A stretch of DNA of 64,000 nt from Pseudomonas sp. PD9R. Lineage in GTDB: Bacteria > Pseudomonadota > Gammaproteobacteria > Pseudomonadales > Pseudomonadaceae. The stretch covers positions 231,679 through 295,678 of the forward strand of contig NZ_JAHTMR010000002.1 of the NCBI RefSeq assembly GCF_019200975.1, given 5' to 3'. The position numbers and the translations under genes are program-made. Shown piece after piece: positions 1 through 8,410 of this stretch. The notes under the pieces are model-generated. The model saw only the letters and a list, made by a program, of their open reading frames with translations. It was not told the DNA's origin and made no database searches. Each line of letters begins with the position of its first letter. Position 1 is the first letter of the stretch.

Positions 1-1325
1 ATTCCGATCAACTGCGCCGCTGCGGCCTGCACACCATTGCTCTGGGCCAGGGCGGCCAGAATGTAGGCCTTCTCGACTTCCGCCAGCGCGGCTTCCAGAT
101 CCGGCGGCACGCTGCTGCCGTCGCTCAAGATCGCAGCACCGCTGGCCGGTGACGAAGCAAACAGATACGCCGGCAGATCATCGTCTTCAATCACCGCCCC
201 AGAGGCGACGATGGTTGCGCGCTCCACGCAGTTTTGCAGCTCGCGGATATTGCCCGGCCACGAATAATTGGCCATGGCCTGCAATGCCTCCGGGGTAAAG
301 CCGGTGATGCGCTTGCCCGCCGTGGCGCCCAGCGTGTGGGCGAAATGCCGGGCCAGCGGGGCGATGTCTTCGACGCGTTCGCGCAGGGCCGGCAGGGGAA
401 TCGGGAACACATTGAGGCGGTAATACAGGTCTTCGCGAAACTCTTTTTTGGCCACCGCGTCCAGCAGGTTTTTGTTGGTCGCCGCGATCACACGCACATC
501 GACCTTGCGCTCGCGCGGGTCGCCCACCGGTTCGATCACTCGCTCTTGCAAAGCCCGCAGGATTTTCGCCTGCAACGCCAACGGCATTTCGCCAATTTCA
601 TCGAGGAACAGGGTGCCCTTGTCGGCCTGCATGAAGCGCCCGACCCGATCCGCCACGGCCCCGGTGAAGGCACCTTTGCGATGGCCGAACATTTCGCTTT
701 CCAACAAACCTTCCGGGATCGCTGCGCAGTTCACTGCAACGAACGGTTTGTCGGCGCGATTGCCGTGTTTGTGGATCGCCCGGGCGACCATTTCCTTGCC
801 GGTGCCGCTTTCGCCGGTCAGCAGGATCGTCGCATTGCTTTCGCGCACCGAGTCGATGGCGTGCAGCACCCGGCGGAAGCTCGGGCTGTCACCGATCAGG
901 CTGTCGAACTGTTGGTGTTCGTCGAGTTCGGCGCGCATGCGCTGGTTATCTTTGAGGATGTCGCGAAATTGCAGGGCTTTGTTGACGGTGATGTCCAGTT
1001 CGTCGATGTCGAACGGTTTGGCGATGTAATCGAAGGCACCGTTGCGCATCGACTGCACGGCGTTTTTCACCGTGCTGTAGGCGGTCATGACGATCACTGG
1101 CAACTGCGGAAAACGGCTTTTGATTTCCGCCAGCAATTGCGGACCGTCCATGCCGGGCATGCGCCAGTCACTGATCACCAGGTCGATGTCTTCGACCTCC
1201 AGCACTTTGAGGGCATGCAGGCCATTGCCGGCGGTGAACACGGTGATGCCGTTCTGACTCAACGCCGAGGCCAGCAGGTCGCAGAGCTTGGGCTCGTCGT
1301 CGACCACCAGTACGTTATGTGTCAT
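1..1325 (-). CDS. Sigma-54-dependent response regulator, C-terminus cut by window edge
   Basis: This is an NtrC-type regulator that would activate sigma-54 promoters after phosphorylation by the kinase encoded just upstream. The first 441 residues are visible. They include a receiver domain with the acceptor Asp53 (ISDWRMPG), an AAA+ domain with Walker A GESGTGKE at about 171-178 and the sigma-54 contact loop GAFTGA at about 218-223, and the beginning of a Fis-type helix-turn-helix. The stop codon lies beyond base 1. The ATG overlaps the end of the kinase gene by 11 bases, so the two are translationally coupled. It resembles the MifR type of regulator, but that assignment is from memory and unverified. 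A sigma-54 promoter upstream of the nearby phosphatase operon is a likely target. Confidence 0.93.
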   Translation of the reverse strand, partial: MTHNVLVVDDEPKLCDLLASALSQNGITVFTAGNGLHALKVLEVEDIDLVISDWRMPGMDGPQLLAEIKSRFPQLPVIVMTAYSTVKNAVQSMRNGAFDYIAKPFDIDELDITVNKALQFRDILKDNQRMRAELDEHQQFDSLIGDSPSFRRVLHAIDSVRESNATILLTGESGTGKEMVARAIHKHGNRADKPFVAVNCAAIPEGLLESEMFGHRKGAFTGAVADRVGRFMQADKGTLFLDEIGEMPLALQAKILRALQERVIEPVGDPRERKVDVRVIAATNKNLLDAVAKKEFREDLYYRLNVFPIPLPALRERVEDIAPLARHFAHTLGATAGKRITGFTPEALQAMANYSWPGNIRELQNCVERATIVASGAVIEDDDLPAYLFASSPASGAAILSDGSSVPPDLEAALAEVEKAYILAALAQSNGVQAAAAQLIG

Positions 1326-3090
1326 CGCTGCCCTCGTCTAAGTCGTCGCCATTGGCCGGAATGTACAGGCTGAACGTGGCCCCGGCATCTTTTTCACTGG
1401 TGCACTCGATGCGCCCGTCATGACTTTCCATGATCGAGAATACCTTCGCCAGACCCAGGCCGGTGCCGGAGGCCTTGGTGGTGACGAATGGTGTGAAGAT
1501 CCGTTCAAGCATGTCCGGCTCAATGCCCTGGCCGGTATCGCCGATGCTGATCACCGTGTACGGCGCATCGCTGCTGATCGTCAGGGTCAGGCGGCCGCCG
1601 TCGGGCATGGCGTCGATGGCGTTGACGATCAGGTTCAACCCGGCCTGCTTGAGTTGCCGCGCATCGGCGTAAACGGTGGCGCCGGGGGCCTGATCGTCGA
1701 TGCGTACATCGATGTTATGGCTGGCCAGTTCCGGGGTGCAGAAACCGGCCAACTCATCCACCAGTTGCCGCACCGGTTGCGTCGAACGCATCGGCGCGCT
1801 GGGTTTGGCGAAGTCGAGAAAATCAGTGATCAGGTCGTTGATCCGGCTGACTTCGCTGACTACGTACTCCAGATGTCGCTTGTCGCTTTCCGGCAGGTCG
1901 GCGCGCCGATGCAGCAGTTGCGTGGCGGTTTTGATGATGCCCAGCGGGTTACGGATTTCATGGGCCAGGCCCATCGCGACTTCGCCCAGTGCATGCAAAC
2001 GGTCGCGGCGACGCAACTGCGATTCCAGGTTTTGCAATTCGCCGAGGCGTTCGCTCATGTGGTTGAACGTGCTGCTCAACTCGGCGAGTTCGTCACCGCC
2101 GCTCACCGGCAGGCGCTGGCGGTAATCGCCGGCGATCACCGCTTGCACGCCTTTGGACAGCCCGCGCAAAGGCTGGGTCAGGCGCTGCGACACCAACCAG
2201 CCGACCGTCAGGGACGCCGCCGAACTGAGCAGGAATATCAGGATGAACAGGTTGCTCTGGTTGACCAGGCCCAACAGGCTGCTGTGGCGCAGCAAGCCGC
2301 TGAAGATCACGCCTTGCAGCTCGCCGTTTTCATTGAGGATCGGTCGGTAGATGCCGCTGTAGCGGTTGGTGAATTGCTCGATCGGCTGCTTGGTGCTGCG
2401 CAGGATCTGTTCGATTTTTTCCGGTACGGCCGCCGGGTGATCTTCGAAACGCTGGGTGGAAAAAATCTCCGAGAAGTCATCGGCCTTGGCCAGGTACAGG
2501 CGCAGGTCCAGGGAATGCACGTCGGCCACGCTGGTGAGGAAACTGCTGTCTAGATAAGTGCCGATCACCAACTTGTATTCGACACCTTCCTGCTCGGTCT
2601 CAAAGGTCGAGACCACCGTGCCGGTCGGCACGCCGCCCACTTGCAGCGTTTGCAGGACGGCTTTGGGTGCGGTGCTGATCTGGCGCACGATGTCGTCGGC
2701 GGCCGTACTGAACAACACTTTGTGATCGCTGTTGCGCACCAGCGCTACCACGTCGATGCCCATGGAATCGGCGATGTCGGCGGTCAGCTTGTCGTTCTTG
2801 GTCGACAGTCGATCAGTGGGCGGGCGGGTGTATCGCAAAAACAACTGCGCGACGCGGGCGTTATCGCGCAGGATTTCGGTGATTTCGTCTTCAACGATCT
2901 TGGTCGATTCCTGCAGCCAGATGCGCACGTTGCTGTCGAAAATCTGCGACAGGGTGGTGGCGGCCAGCTCGGCGGCGATCATGGTCGGGATCACGCTGAC
3001 CAACCAGAACGCCAGCACCAGTTTGCGTTGCAGGCTCCAGCCGGAGAGGGCGAAAGGTCGGGCGTCGGGGCGTCGGTTTTTGATCATCAT
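1315..3090 (-). CDS. Membrane sensor histidine kinase (HAMP, HisKA, HATPase)
   Basis: This is the partner kinase of the adjacent sigma-54 regulator, 591 residues from the chosen ATG. Visible parts are membrane segment 1 (about 24-48), a periplasmic sensor region of roughly 230 residues (Cache-like by layout), membrane segment 2 (about 278-302), HAMP, the phosphoacceptor His377 in HEIRNPLG, and an ATPase domain with N, G1 (GDTGQGIE) and G2 (GTGLGL) boxes. An upstream start at 3222 is open but would run 132 bases into the preceding gene. The ATG at 3090 overlaps that gene's stop as ATGA, which favours coupled translation. The ligand cannot be read from sequence. The MifS type is possible but unproven. 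Confidence 0.92.
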   Translation of the reverse strand: MMIKNRRPDARPFALSGWSLQRKLVLAFWLVSVIPTMIAAELAATTLSQIFDSNVRIWLQESTKIVEDEITEILRDNARVAQLFLRYTRPPTDRLSTKNDKLTADIADSMGIDVVALVRNSDHKVLFSTAADDIVRQISTAPKAVLQTLQVGGVPTGTVVSTFETEQEGVEYKLVIGTYLDSSFLTSVADVHSLDLRLYLAKADDFSEIFSTQRFEDHPAAVPEKIEQILRSTKQPIEQFTNRYSGIYRPILNENGELQGVIFSGLLRHSSLLGLVNQSNLFILIFLLSSAASLTVGWLVSQRLTQPLRGLSKGVQAVIAGDYRQRLPVSGGDELAELSSTFNHMSERLGELQNLESQLRRRDRLHALGEVAMGLAHEIRNPLGIIKTATQLLHRRADLPESDKRHLEYVVSEVSRINDLITDFLDFAKPSAPMRSTQPVRQLVDELAGFCTPELASHNIDVRIDDQAPGATVYADARQLKQAGLNLIVNAIDAMPDGGRLTLTISSDAPYTVISIGDTGQGIEPDMLERIFTPFVTTKASGTGLGLAKVFSIMESHDGRIECTSEKDAGATFSLYIPANGDDLDEGSDDT

Positions 3091-4211
3091 GCTTCGCTTA
3101 TTGCAGCAGCCATGGCAGGGTCGGATCGGTCCGGGCGAATAAACATTTTCACCAGTCGCAACAGACCGTCGAGCAGGCGGTTGCGATGGCGGAAAAACAC
3201 GGTGTTGCCGATGAACGAGCAACCCAGCCGCAGCTTACTGGCATAGCCGGCCTGGCCGCACGCATAGATCGTAAGGCCGTGCTCAATACAGTAGTCGACA
3301 TTGGCCAGCCAGCTGCGCACGTACAGGTTGTGCTCGCGGGTTTTGCTCAGGTCGTGGGCGAAAAACTTGTCCACCAGTCGCTGCTCGTCCAGCAGCACCA
3401 GATTGAACGCCACCAGTTCCTCGCCGAGCCAATAGAGCACGCAAGCGGAACGCTCATCGAGGTGCTCCAGCACTTGGCGGAAATAGGCGGGCGGCAAGCG
3501 TTCGAACGTCAGCTCGCTGCGCTCCAGTGTGGCTTCGTAGAGTTGCATCATGGTTGGCAGCAGATCGTCTACCGTGTTCCGCCACTCGACGCGTGGACCC
3601 TGGCCGCGCAGCGTGCGACGCAGGTCTTTGCGGGTGGATTTGCCCAGGCTTCCCAGGTAGGCATCCACCGAGCCAAACGTGATCGGCAGTTCGGCGCTGG
3701 GCAGGCCGGGCATGCTTTGCAGGCCGGCGTCCCGGCAGGCCTTCAACCACTGCGGGTCTCGATGCGAGGCGTCCTTGACTGCGAGCAGACCGATCCCGGC
3801 CTGATCCGCATCGTTGCGTGCCAGGATCAACAATTGCTCAAGCAAATCCACACGTTGGTCCGGCGCTATATGTCGGGCCGTACCGACATGGCACTGCTCG
3901 GCCACCGGTGAGCCGAGGGCGTAGAGGCGGATTTCAAGCAATCCCGGCCTCCAGCGGCGCAAGCGTGCGGCGATGCGCTTGCCTGGGCCCTGAACTGTGG
4001 TGTCCAGCGAATACACCGTGGTAAACGCCACGGCTGCCGCCATCAATACGTCGTCTTCAAACAGCGCCAGATAACGCCACTGAAAGTCGGCAATGTTCGC
4101 CCGTTCAACAGCGCGGTAGTAATCCCAATTCTCCAGGTCTTCGGGGAAGCAATCGTTCCAGGCCTCGCGGTCAATGGCCTCGATGGTGGAAAAGGCAAGG
4201 GCGGTGATCAC
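3087..4211 (-). CDS. Predicted N-acyltransferase (FemAB/GNAT-like, COG3146-type)
   Basis: This 374-residue protein has no signal peptide or membrane segment. The overall layout is that of the double-GNAT-fold or FemAB-like predicted N-acyltransferases, with a C-terminal region rich in conserved-looking Tyr, Cys and Gly (ACGQAGYASKLRLG) typical of that family. The expected role is acyl transfer to an amino group, and the substrate is unknown. The start is GTG at 4209-4211, preceded by AAGGAAA at good spacing; the overlapping ATG is followed at once by TGA and cannot be used. Its stop overlaps the kinase ATG. It is separated from the upstream hydrolase by 140 bases that carry a REP pair, so it may be a second transcription unit. 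Confidence 0.8.
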   Translation of the reverse strand: MITALAFSTIEAIDREAWNDCFPEDLENWDYYRAVERANIADFQWRYLALFEDDVLMAAAVAFTTVYSLDTTVQGPGKRIAARLRRWRPGLLEIRLYALGSPVAEQCHVGTARHIAPDQRVDLLEQLLILARNDADQAGIGLLAVKDASHRDPQWLKACRDAGLQSMPGLPSAELPITFGSVDAYLGSLGKSTRKDLRRTLRGQGPRVEWRNTVDDLLPTMMQLYEATLERSELTFERLPPAYFRQVLEHLDERSACVLYWLGEELVAFNLVLLDEQRLVDKFFAHDLSKTREHNLYVRSWLANVDYCIEHGLTIYACGQAGYASKLRLGCSFIGNTVFFRHRNRLLDGLLRLVKMFIRPDRSDPAMAAAISEA

Positions 4212-4245
4212 ATCGTTTCCTTCAACTTTTTACGCATTCACCCAT

Positions 4246-4335
4246 CCCTGTAGGAGCTGCCGAAGGCTGCGATCTTTTGATCTTGATCTTCAAAAAACAG
4301 ATCAAAAGATCGCAGCTGCGGCAGCTCCTACAGGG
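4246..4335. repeat. REP pair, family 1 (facing arms)
   Basis: The left arm TGTAGGAGCTGCCGAAGGCT continues into GCGATCTTTTGATC, and a reverse-complement arm ends in GGCAGCTCCTACAGGG. The two copies face each other around a short AT-rich centre, as in REPIN-type doublets. The pair lies between the hydrolase and N-acyltransferase genes and could act as an RNA stabilising hairpin or a partial terminator. Confidence 0.9.
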
Positions 4336-4351
4336 TTTGTGCGAGGTAGTG

Positions 4352-5242
4352 TCAGGCCAGTTGCCGATAGTCCTGGCGCATGGGTTGTGGGGTGATGCCT
4401 TGTTGCATGAAACGGTGCTGGATAAAGTCCGCGCTCAGCTCCACCACGCGGCGGTATTGCAGGTCGACGGTGATCATGTGATAGCAATCATCGAGCAGGA
4501 TTTTCACCACCGGCCCGCCGAGTTTGCGTTCGACATAGTCGGCGTTCCAACGGCTGGTGATGTCGTCCTCTCGCGAATGCAGGACCAGCGCCTGGGTGGT
4601 AATTTCGGGCATGCGTTTCTTCACCGCCGCCACCAGTCGATGCAACTCCCGAACGCTGACCCCGGACATGGTCAACAGCCCGGCATTGCTGCTTTCGCCG
4701 GCCCTCATCTGGCGCTCGACAATCGCCCGCAAGCGTTCGTCCTTGATGCCGAAGGGTGATTTTTCGTTGAAGCGGCACAGGTGCACGCCAAACGGAATCG
4801 CCATCAGCAGTGGAGTGAGCACGGCGACTTTGGGCATGTTCCAGCCGTCATAGCGCAGGGTCGTCGAGTACAGCAACAGGCCCTCGATCTGCCCCGGATG
4901 CTCGGCCGCCAGGTACATCGACAGCACCGCGCCCATGGACAAGCCGCCGACAAACACATGCTCGTGTTTCCTGCGCACACCGACGAAGGTGTTGCGCGCG
5001 CTCTCGTACCAGTCGCGCCAGCCAGTGGCTTGCAGGTCGGCGTTGTCGCCACAGTGGCCGGCGAGGGTCGGCACATAGACGGTGCAACCCGCCGCAGCCA
5101 GGCCCATCGCTACCCGGCGCAGTTCCGTCGGGGTGCCGGTGAGGCCGTGGATCAACAACACCGCGACCTCGCCGCTGCCGAGAATGAATCCGGCCGTGCC
5201 TTCGCCCATGTCGATGGCATCGAACTCGACGGCGGCGTTCAT
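4352..5242 (-). CDS. Alpha/beta hydrolase (carboxylesterase / monoacylglycerol lipase type)
   Basis: This is a 296-residue cytosolic serine hydrolase. The visible motifs are the oxyanion-hole HGLTG near residue 32, the nucleophile elbow GGLSMG with Ser102, an acid in HSREDD (Asp226 or 227), and His255 in CYHMIT, together a full catalytic triad. Its ATG overlaps the aminotransferase stop as ATGA, so it is the third gene of a coupled trio with the HAD phosphatase and the aminotransferase. The family includes Est30-like esterases (COG1647), and the substrate is not predictable. A role as ester, thioester or amide hydrolase in the pathway is inferred from context only. Confidence 0.88.
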   Translation of the reverse strand: MNAAVEFDAIDMGEGTAGFILGSGEVAVLLIHGLTGTPTELRRVAMGLAAAGCTVYVPTLAGHCGDNADLQATGWRDWYESARNTFVGVRRKHEHVFVGGLSMGAVLSMYLAAEHPGQIEGLLLYSTTLRYDGWNMPKVAVLTPLLMAIPFGVHLCRFNEKSPFGIKDERLRAIVERQMRAGESSNAGLLTMSGVSVRELHRLVAAVKKRMPEITTQALVLHSREDDITSRWNADYVERKLGGPVVKILLDDCYHMITVDLQYRRVVELSADFIQHRFMQQGITPQPMRQDYRQLA

Positions 5243-6633
5243 CGTTTCATCGCTCGGTGCAGCAAGCGATCGAGCAGGGCGATGCCGAGGTCGATTTCCG
5301 GGTAGCTGATTTCCAGCGACGGTGCCAGGGTGATGACGTTTTTGTAGTAACCACCCACATCGAGGATCAGGCCCAGGCGTTTGCCGTCGATTTCGATGTC
5401 GCCCTTCATGCCTTCTTCGACCATGAAGTCCAGGGTCGCCTTGTCCGGCGTGAAACCGTCAGGACCACAGATTTCGCAACGCAGGGCCAGGCCCAGACCG
5501 TCGACATCGCCGATGATCGGGTAGCGTTTCTGCAGGTCTTTCAGGCCTTCGAGGAAGTACTTGCCCTTGTTCATGACCATCGCGCCGTAATCGACTTCGC
5601 TGGTCATCTTGAACATCTCCAGACCTACCGCCGTGCCCAGTGGGTTGGAGGCGAAGGTCGAGTGGGTGGAACCTGGCGGGAAGATTTTCGGGTTGATCAA
5701 CTCTTCCTTGGCCCAGATGCCGCCCAGCGGATTGAGGCCGTTGGTCAGCGCCTTGCCAAACACGATCACGTCCGGTTTGACGTCGAAGTGTTCGATCGAC
5801 CACAACTTGCCGGTGCGATAGAAGCCCATCTGGATTTCATCGACCACCATCAAAATGCCGTGCTGATCCAGCACATGCTTGAGTTCGCTGTAGAAATTCA
5901 TCGGCGGAATCACGTAGCCGCCGGTGCCCTGGATCGGCTCGACGTAGAACGCGGCGTATTCGCTCTGGCCGACTTTCGGGTCCCAGACGCCGTTGTATTC
6001 GGTCTCGAACAGCCGGGCGAATTGCTGCACGCAGTGACTGCCGTACTCTTCTTTGCTCATGCCTTTCGGGCCACGGAAGTGGTACGGGAACGGGATGAAA
6101 TTGGCGCGCTCGCCGAAGTGGCCGTAGCGGCGGCGATAGCGGTAGCTGGAAGTGATCGACGAGGCACCGAGGGTTCGGCCGTGGTAACCGCCTTCGAAGG
6201 CGAACATCAGGCTTTTACCGTTGCTGGCGTTGCGCACGACTTTCAGCGAGTCCTCGATGGACTGCGAACCACCGACGTTGAAATGCACCCGACCGTCGAG
6301 GCCGAATTTTTTCTTCGCGTCCACGGCGATCATCTCCGAGAGCTCGATCTTGCCTTTGTGCAGGTACTGGCTGGCGATCTGCGGCAGGGTATCGATCTGC
6401 TGTTTCAGCGCGTTGTTCAGGCGTGGGTTGGCGTAACCGAAGTTGACCGCCGAGTACCACATCTGCAGGTCGAGGTAGGCCTGGTCTTCGGTGTCCCAGA
6501 CGTAGGAACCTTCACAGCGGCTGAAAATACGCGGCGGTTCGATGTAGTGAACGGTGTCGCCGTAGGAACAGTACTTGGCTTCCTTTTCCAGCAGGATTTG
6601 GTCTTCGGCGGTAGCGATTCGAATATCAGACAT
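5239..6633 (-). CDS. Class III PLP-dependent aminotransferase
   Basis: This is a 464-residue fold-type I class III transaminase. The PLP lysine is Lys294 in FGKALTNG, with the upstream cofactor Asp in VVDEIQMG and a Gly-rich AFEGGYHGRT segment. Class III enzymes move amino groups between omega-amines or amino acids and a keto acid. The longer open frame to 6840 lies inside the phosphatase gene, so the ATG at 6633 was chosen; it overlaps the phosphatase end by 8 bases and has AGGAAC upstream. The neighbouring phosphatase and hydrolase suggest a biosynthetic or modifying pathway rather than plain ornithine or GABA catabolism. The substrate is unknown. Confidence 0.9.
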   Translation of the reverse strand: MSDIRIATAEDQILLEKEAKYCSYGDTVHYIEPPRIFSRCEGSYVWDTEDQAYLDLQMWYSAVNFGYANPRLNNALKQQIDTLPQIASQYLHKGKIELSEMIAVDAKKKFGLDGRVHFNVGGSQSIEDSLKVVRNASNGKSLMFAFEGGYHGRTLGASSITSSYRYRRRYGHFGERANFIPFPYHFRGPKGMSKEEYGSHCVQQFARLFETEYNGVWDPKVGQSEYAAFYVEPIQGTGGYVIPPMNFYSELKHVLDQHGILMVVDEIQMGFYRTGKLWSIEHFDVKPDVIVFGKALTNGLNPLGGIWAKEELINPKIFPPGSTHSTFASNPLGTAVGLEMFKMTSEVDYGAMVMNKGKYFLEGLKDLQKRYPIIGDVDGLGLALRCEICGPDGFTPDKATLDFMVEEGMKGDIEIDGKRLGLILDVGGYYKNVITLAPSLEISYPEIDLGIALLDRLLHRAMKR

Positions 6634-7324
6634 GGTGGAAAAGTTCCTGTGTTTCTGTGTTGAAAGAGGTGGCGTTGGCGGCGCTGGCGTTGGGCAGTTG
6701 GGCCAACAGGGCAGGGAGTTCGGCGAAGCTGTCGAAGCGCGCGTAGGGGATACTGTTGCGCTCGCAGTGTTCGGCCAGGCGATCTTTGGCAAACACGAAA
6801 TCAGCGGTGCTGGCCACGCACATGTCGGACTGGCCGTCACCGATCACCAGCACCCGTTTGGCTTTAGGCGTGGACTTGCATTTGCAGTTGCCGGCGGCGG
6901 CACGGCAGGCGTCGCTGGCGTGCGGGAAGTCGATGCGCCAGCTATCGTGATCGACCTGGCGCAAGCGATTGGCGAGGATCGGCAGGAGGCTGACGTAATT
7001 GCGTGCCAGGATCCGGGCGATGCCTTGTTCGATGCCATCGCTGACCACTTCCAGGGACGCACCGAGGCCGATGACGTGGTCGACGAAGTCGGGGAAGTCC
7101 GGGTCGATTTCAATGCTGTCGAAGAACCCGAGCAATTCGCTCGGCGTGGCCTTGACCAGTGACAGTTGGCGGCTGAGGCATTCACGGGAACCGATATCGC
7201 CCGCCAGCCATTCTTCTTCGACCGCTTCCCAGCTCGGGTCGGCGAATCGTTGGAGGATGCTGTCGATCACGTCGGTGCGGGTGATGGTCCCGTCGAAATC
7301 ACACACGATATGCCAGTCAATCAT
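6626..7324 (-). CDS. HAD-IB phosphatase, MtnX-like
   Basis: This 232-residue protein carries the HAD motif I as CDFDGTIT with nucleophile Asp9 and acid Asp11, a motif II region LEVVSDG, and motif IV as GDGQSDMC. A C1-type insert with CKCKS is present. The family (MtnX/SerB-like HAD-IB) removes phosphate from small molecules. No methionine-salvage genes are nearby, so a role in methionine salvage is not supported. It is the first gene of the leftward phosphatase-aminotransferase-hydrolase operon, whose sigma-54 promoter lies about 50-70 bases upstream of its ATG. Confidence 0.88.
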   Translation of the reverse strand: MIDWHIVCDFDGTITRTDVIDSILQRFADPSWEAVEEEWLAGDIGSRECLSRQLSLVKATPSELLGFFDSIEIDPDFPDFVDHVIGLGASLEVVSDGIEQGIARILARNYVSLLPILANRLRQVDHDSWRIDFPHASDACRAAAGNCKCKSTPKAKRVLVIGDGQSDMCVASTADFVFAKDRLAEHCERNSIPYARFDSFAELPALLAQLPNASAANATSFNTETQELFHHV

Positions 7325-7375
7325 CTGTTTTACCTATTGGGTGTTTCGCGCTGTCTGCGCTTGCCAAGGGGGTAG

Positions 7376-7391
7376 AGCAGGGACTGTGCCA
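7376..7391 (-). promoter_or_regulatory. Sigma-54 (-24/-12) promoter of the phosphatase-aminotransferase operon
   Basis: On the minus strand this reads TGGCACAGTCCCTGCT. The invariant GG and GC are exactly ten bases apart, and TGGCAC matches the -24 consensus in full. Transcription would start about 12 bases further on, giving a leader of roughly 40 bases before the ATG at 7324. The gene for a sigma-54 activator lies in the same cluster. Confidence 0.75.
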
Positions 7392-7446
7392 ATCGTGTTC
7401 GGCCCAGCGGGGCTGGGGTTCTGACCGGGAACGGAGTAGGGCGAAG

Positions 7447-7472
7447 CTACAATTTTTGTAGGTCGCTACAAA
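7447..7472. promoter_or_regulatory. Palindromic enhancer-like site (CTACAA / TTGTAG half-sites)
   Basis: Three half-sites sit in tandem as CTACAA, TTGTAG and CTACAA. They form two overlapping palindromes, 7447-7461 with a 3-base centre and 7455-7472 (TTTGTAG, GTCG, CTACAAA). The site is 56-81 bases upstream of the -24 element of the leftward sigma-54 promoter, the usual place for an NtrC-type activator. The divergent gene at 7545 could also be affected. Binding by the adjacent response regulator is inferred. Confidence 0.6.
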
Positions 7473-7544
7473 CAACATGAGTGCTTGCGTGGCGGGGGCA
7501 ATCCGGGGATTGATGCGCGCATGTCCCGTTCAAGGAATCACCTC

Positions 7545-8306
7545 ATGTCGAGGATTACTGTGGCGCTGTTCGCAGCGCTGACCTGCCTTTCAATCAACGC
7601 ACATGCCGATGGCATCACCGGTGAAGCCGGTCTTGGCCTGAGCTACCAACCTCATGACCCGACCGGTAGTCGTTACGAAAACCGGGCCGTGCCGTACCTG
7701 GATCTGGATTGGGGCGATGTCAGCCTGAGCACCGATGACGGGTTGACCTGGGATGCGCTCAAGGCCAACGGTTTCAGCGCCGGGCCGTTTGTGAATTACT
7801 TGTCCGGGCGGACCGCCAACGGCAATTTGCGTGGATTGCGCGATGTGCCGGACATGGCCGAGGTGGGCGGGTTTGTGCAATACGCCCCGGCCGATTTCTG
7901 GCGGGTGTTTGCGTCGCTTGGCCAGGCGGTCGGCGGAGGTGGCGGACAGGGTGGCGTGTTGGGGCGGGTGGGTGGCGAGGTCGGTTATCCAGTCGGCGGC
8001 GGGGTGATCGGCAGTACTAATCTGACGGCCCACTTCGCCGATGCCCGGCAAACGCAGACTTACTTCGGCGTCAGTGCCGAGCAATCACAGGCCTCTGGAA
8101 TTCGCCCGTACAACGCTGGCGGTGGGTTGCAGAACGTCGCGCTGACCCAGAGCTTCGAGTTTCCCCTGGCTCTGCACTGGTCGTTGCTGACCAGCGCGAG
8201 CTGGATTCACCTGACGGGGTCGGCGGCGGACAGCAGCATCGTCAAAGAAGTCGGGCGTGCCGATCAGGGTGAAGCGCAGGTGGCAATTGCCTATAAATTC
8301 AATTGA
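7545..8306 (+). CDS. MipA/OmpV family outer membrane protein
   Basis: This 253-residue exported protein starts at the ATG preceded by AAGGAA. An N-terminal signal peptide ends in NAHA. The mature part has alternating beta-strand character, many Gly and aromatic residues, and a C-terminal strand ending in YKFN, as in MipA/OmpV-type porin-like beta-barrels. Family members are linked to murein-enzyme scaffolding or small-molecule uptake, and neither role is shown here. An in-frame extension to 7485 is open but lacks a good ribosome site. It is transcribed divergently from the phosphatase operon. Confidence 0.82.
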   Translation: MSRITVALFAALTCLSINAHADGITGEAGLGLSYQPHDPTGSRYENRAVPYLDLDWGDVSLSTDDGLTWDALKANGFSAGPFVNYLSGRTANGNLRGLRDVPDMAEVGGFVQYAPADFWRVFASLGQAVGGGGGQGGVLGRVGGEVGYPVGGGVIGSTNLTAHFADARQTQTYFGVSAEQSQASGIRPYNAGGGLQNVALTQSFEFPLALHWSLLTSASWIHLTGSAADSSIVKEVGRADQGEAQVAIAYKFN

Positions 8307-8318
8307 TTCACTGTTAAC

Positions 8319-8407
8319 CCTGTAGGAGCTGCCGAAGGCTGCGATCTTTTGATGTCGATTTTAAAAACAAGATCAAAAGATCGCAGCCTGCGGCAACTCC
8401 TTCAGGG
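8319..8407. repeat. REP pair, family 1 (facing arms)
   Basis: TGTAGGAGCTGCCGAAGGCT is followed by the inverse arm with GATCGCAGCCTGCGGCAACT. The right arm is slightly decayed (CAACTCCTTCAG). The pair lies between the convergent mipA-like and DMT genes. Confidence 0.85.
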
Positions 8408-8410
8408 AGT

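Noticed and set aside
5257..6663. 468-residue open frame antisense to the aminotransferase
   Set aside because: Same reason: a shadow of the class III aminotransferase gene with biased composition and no motifs.
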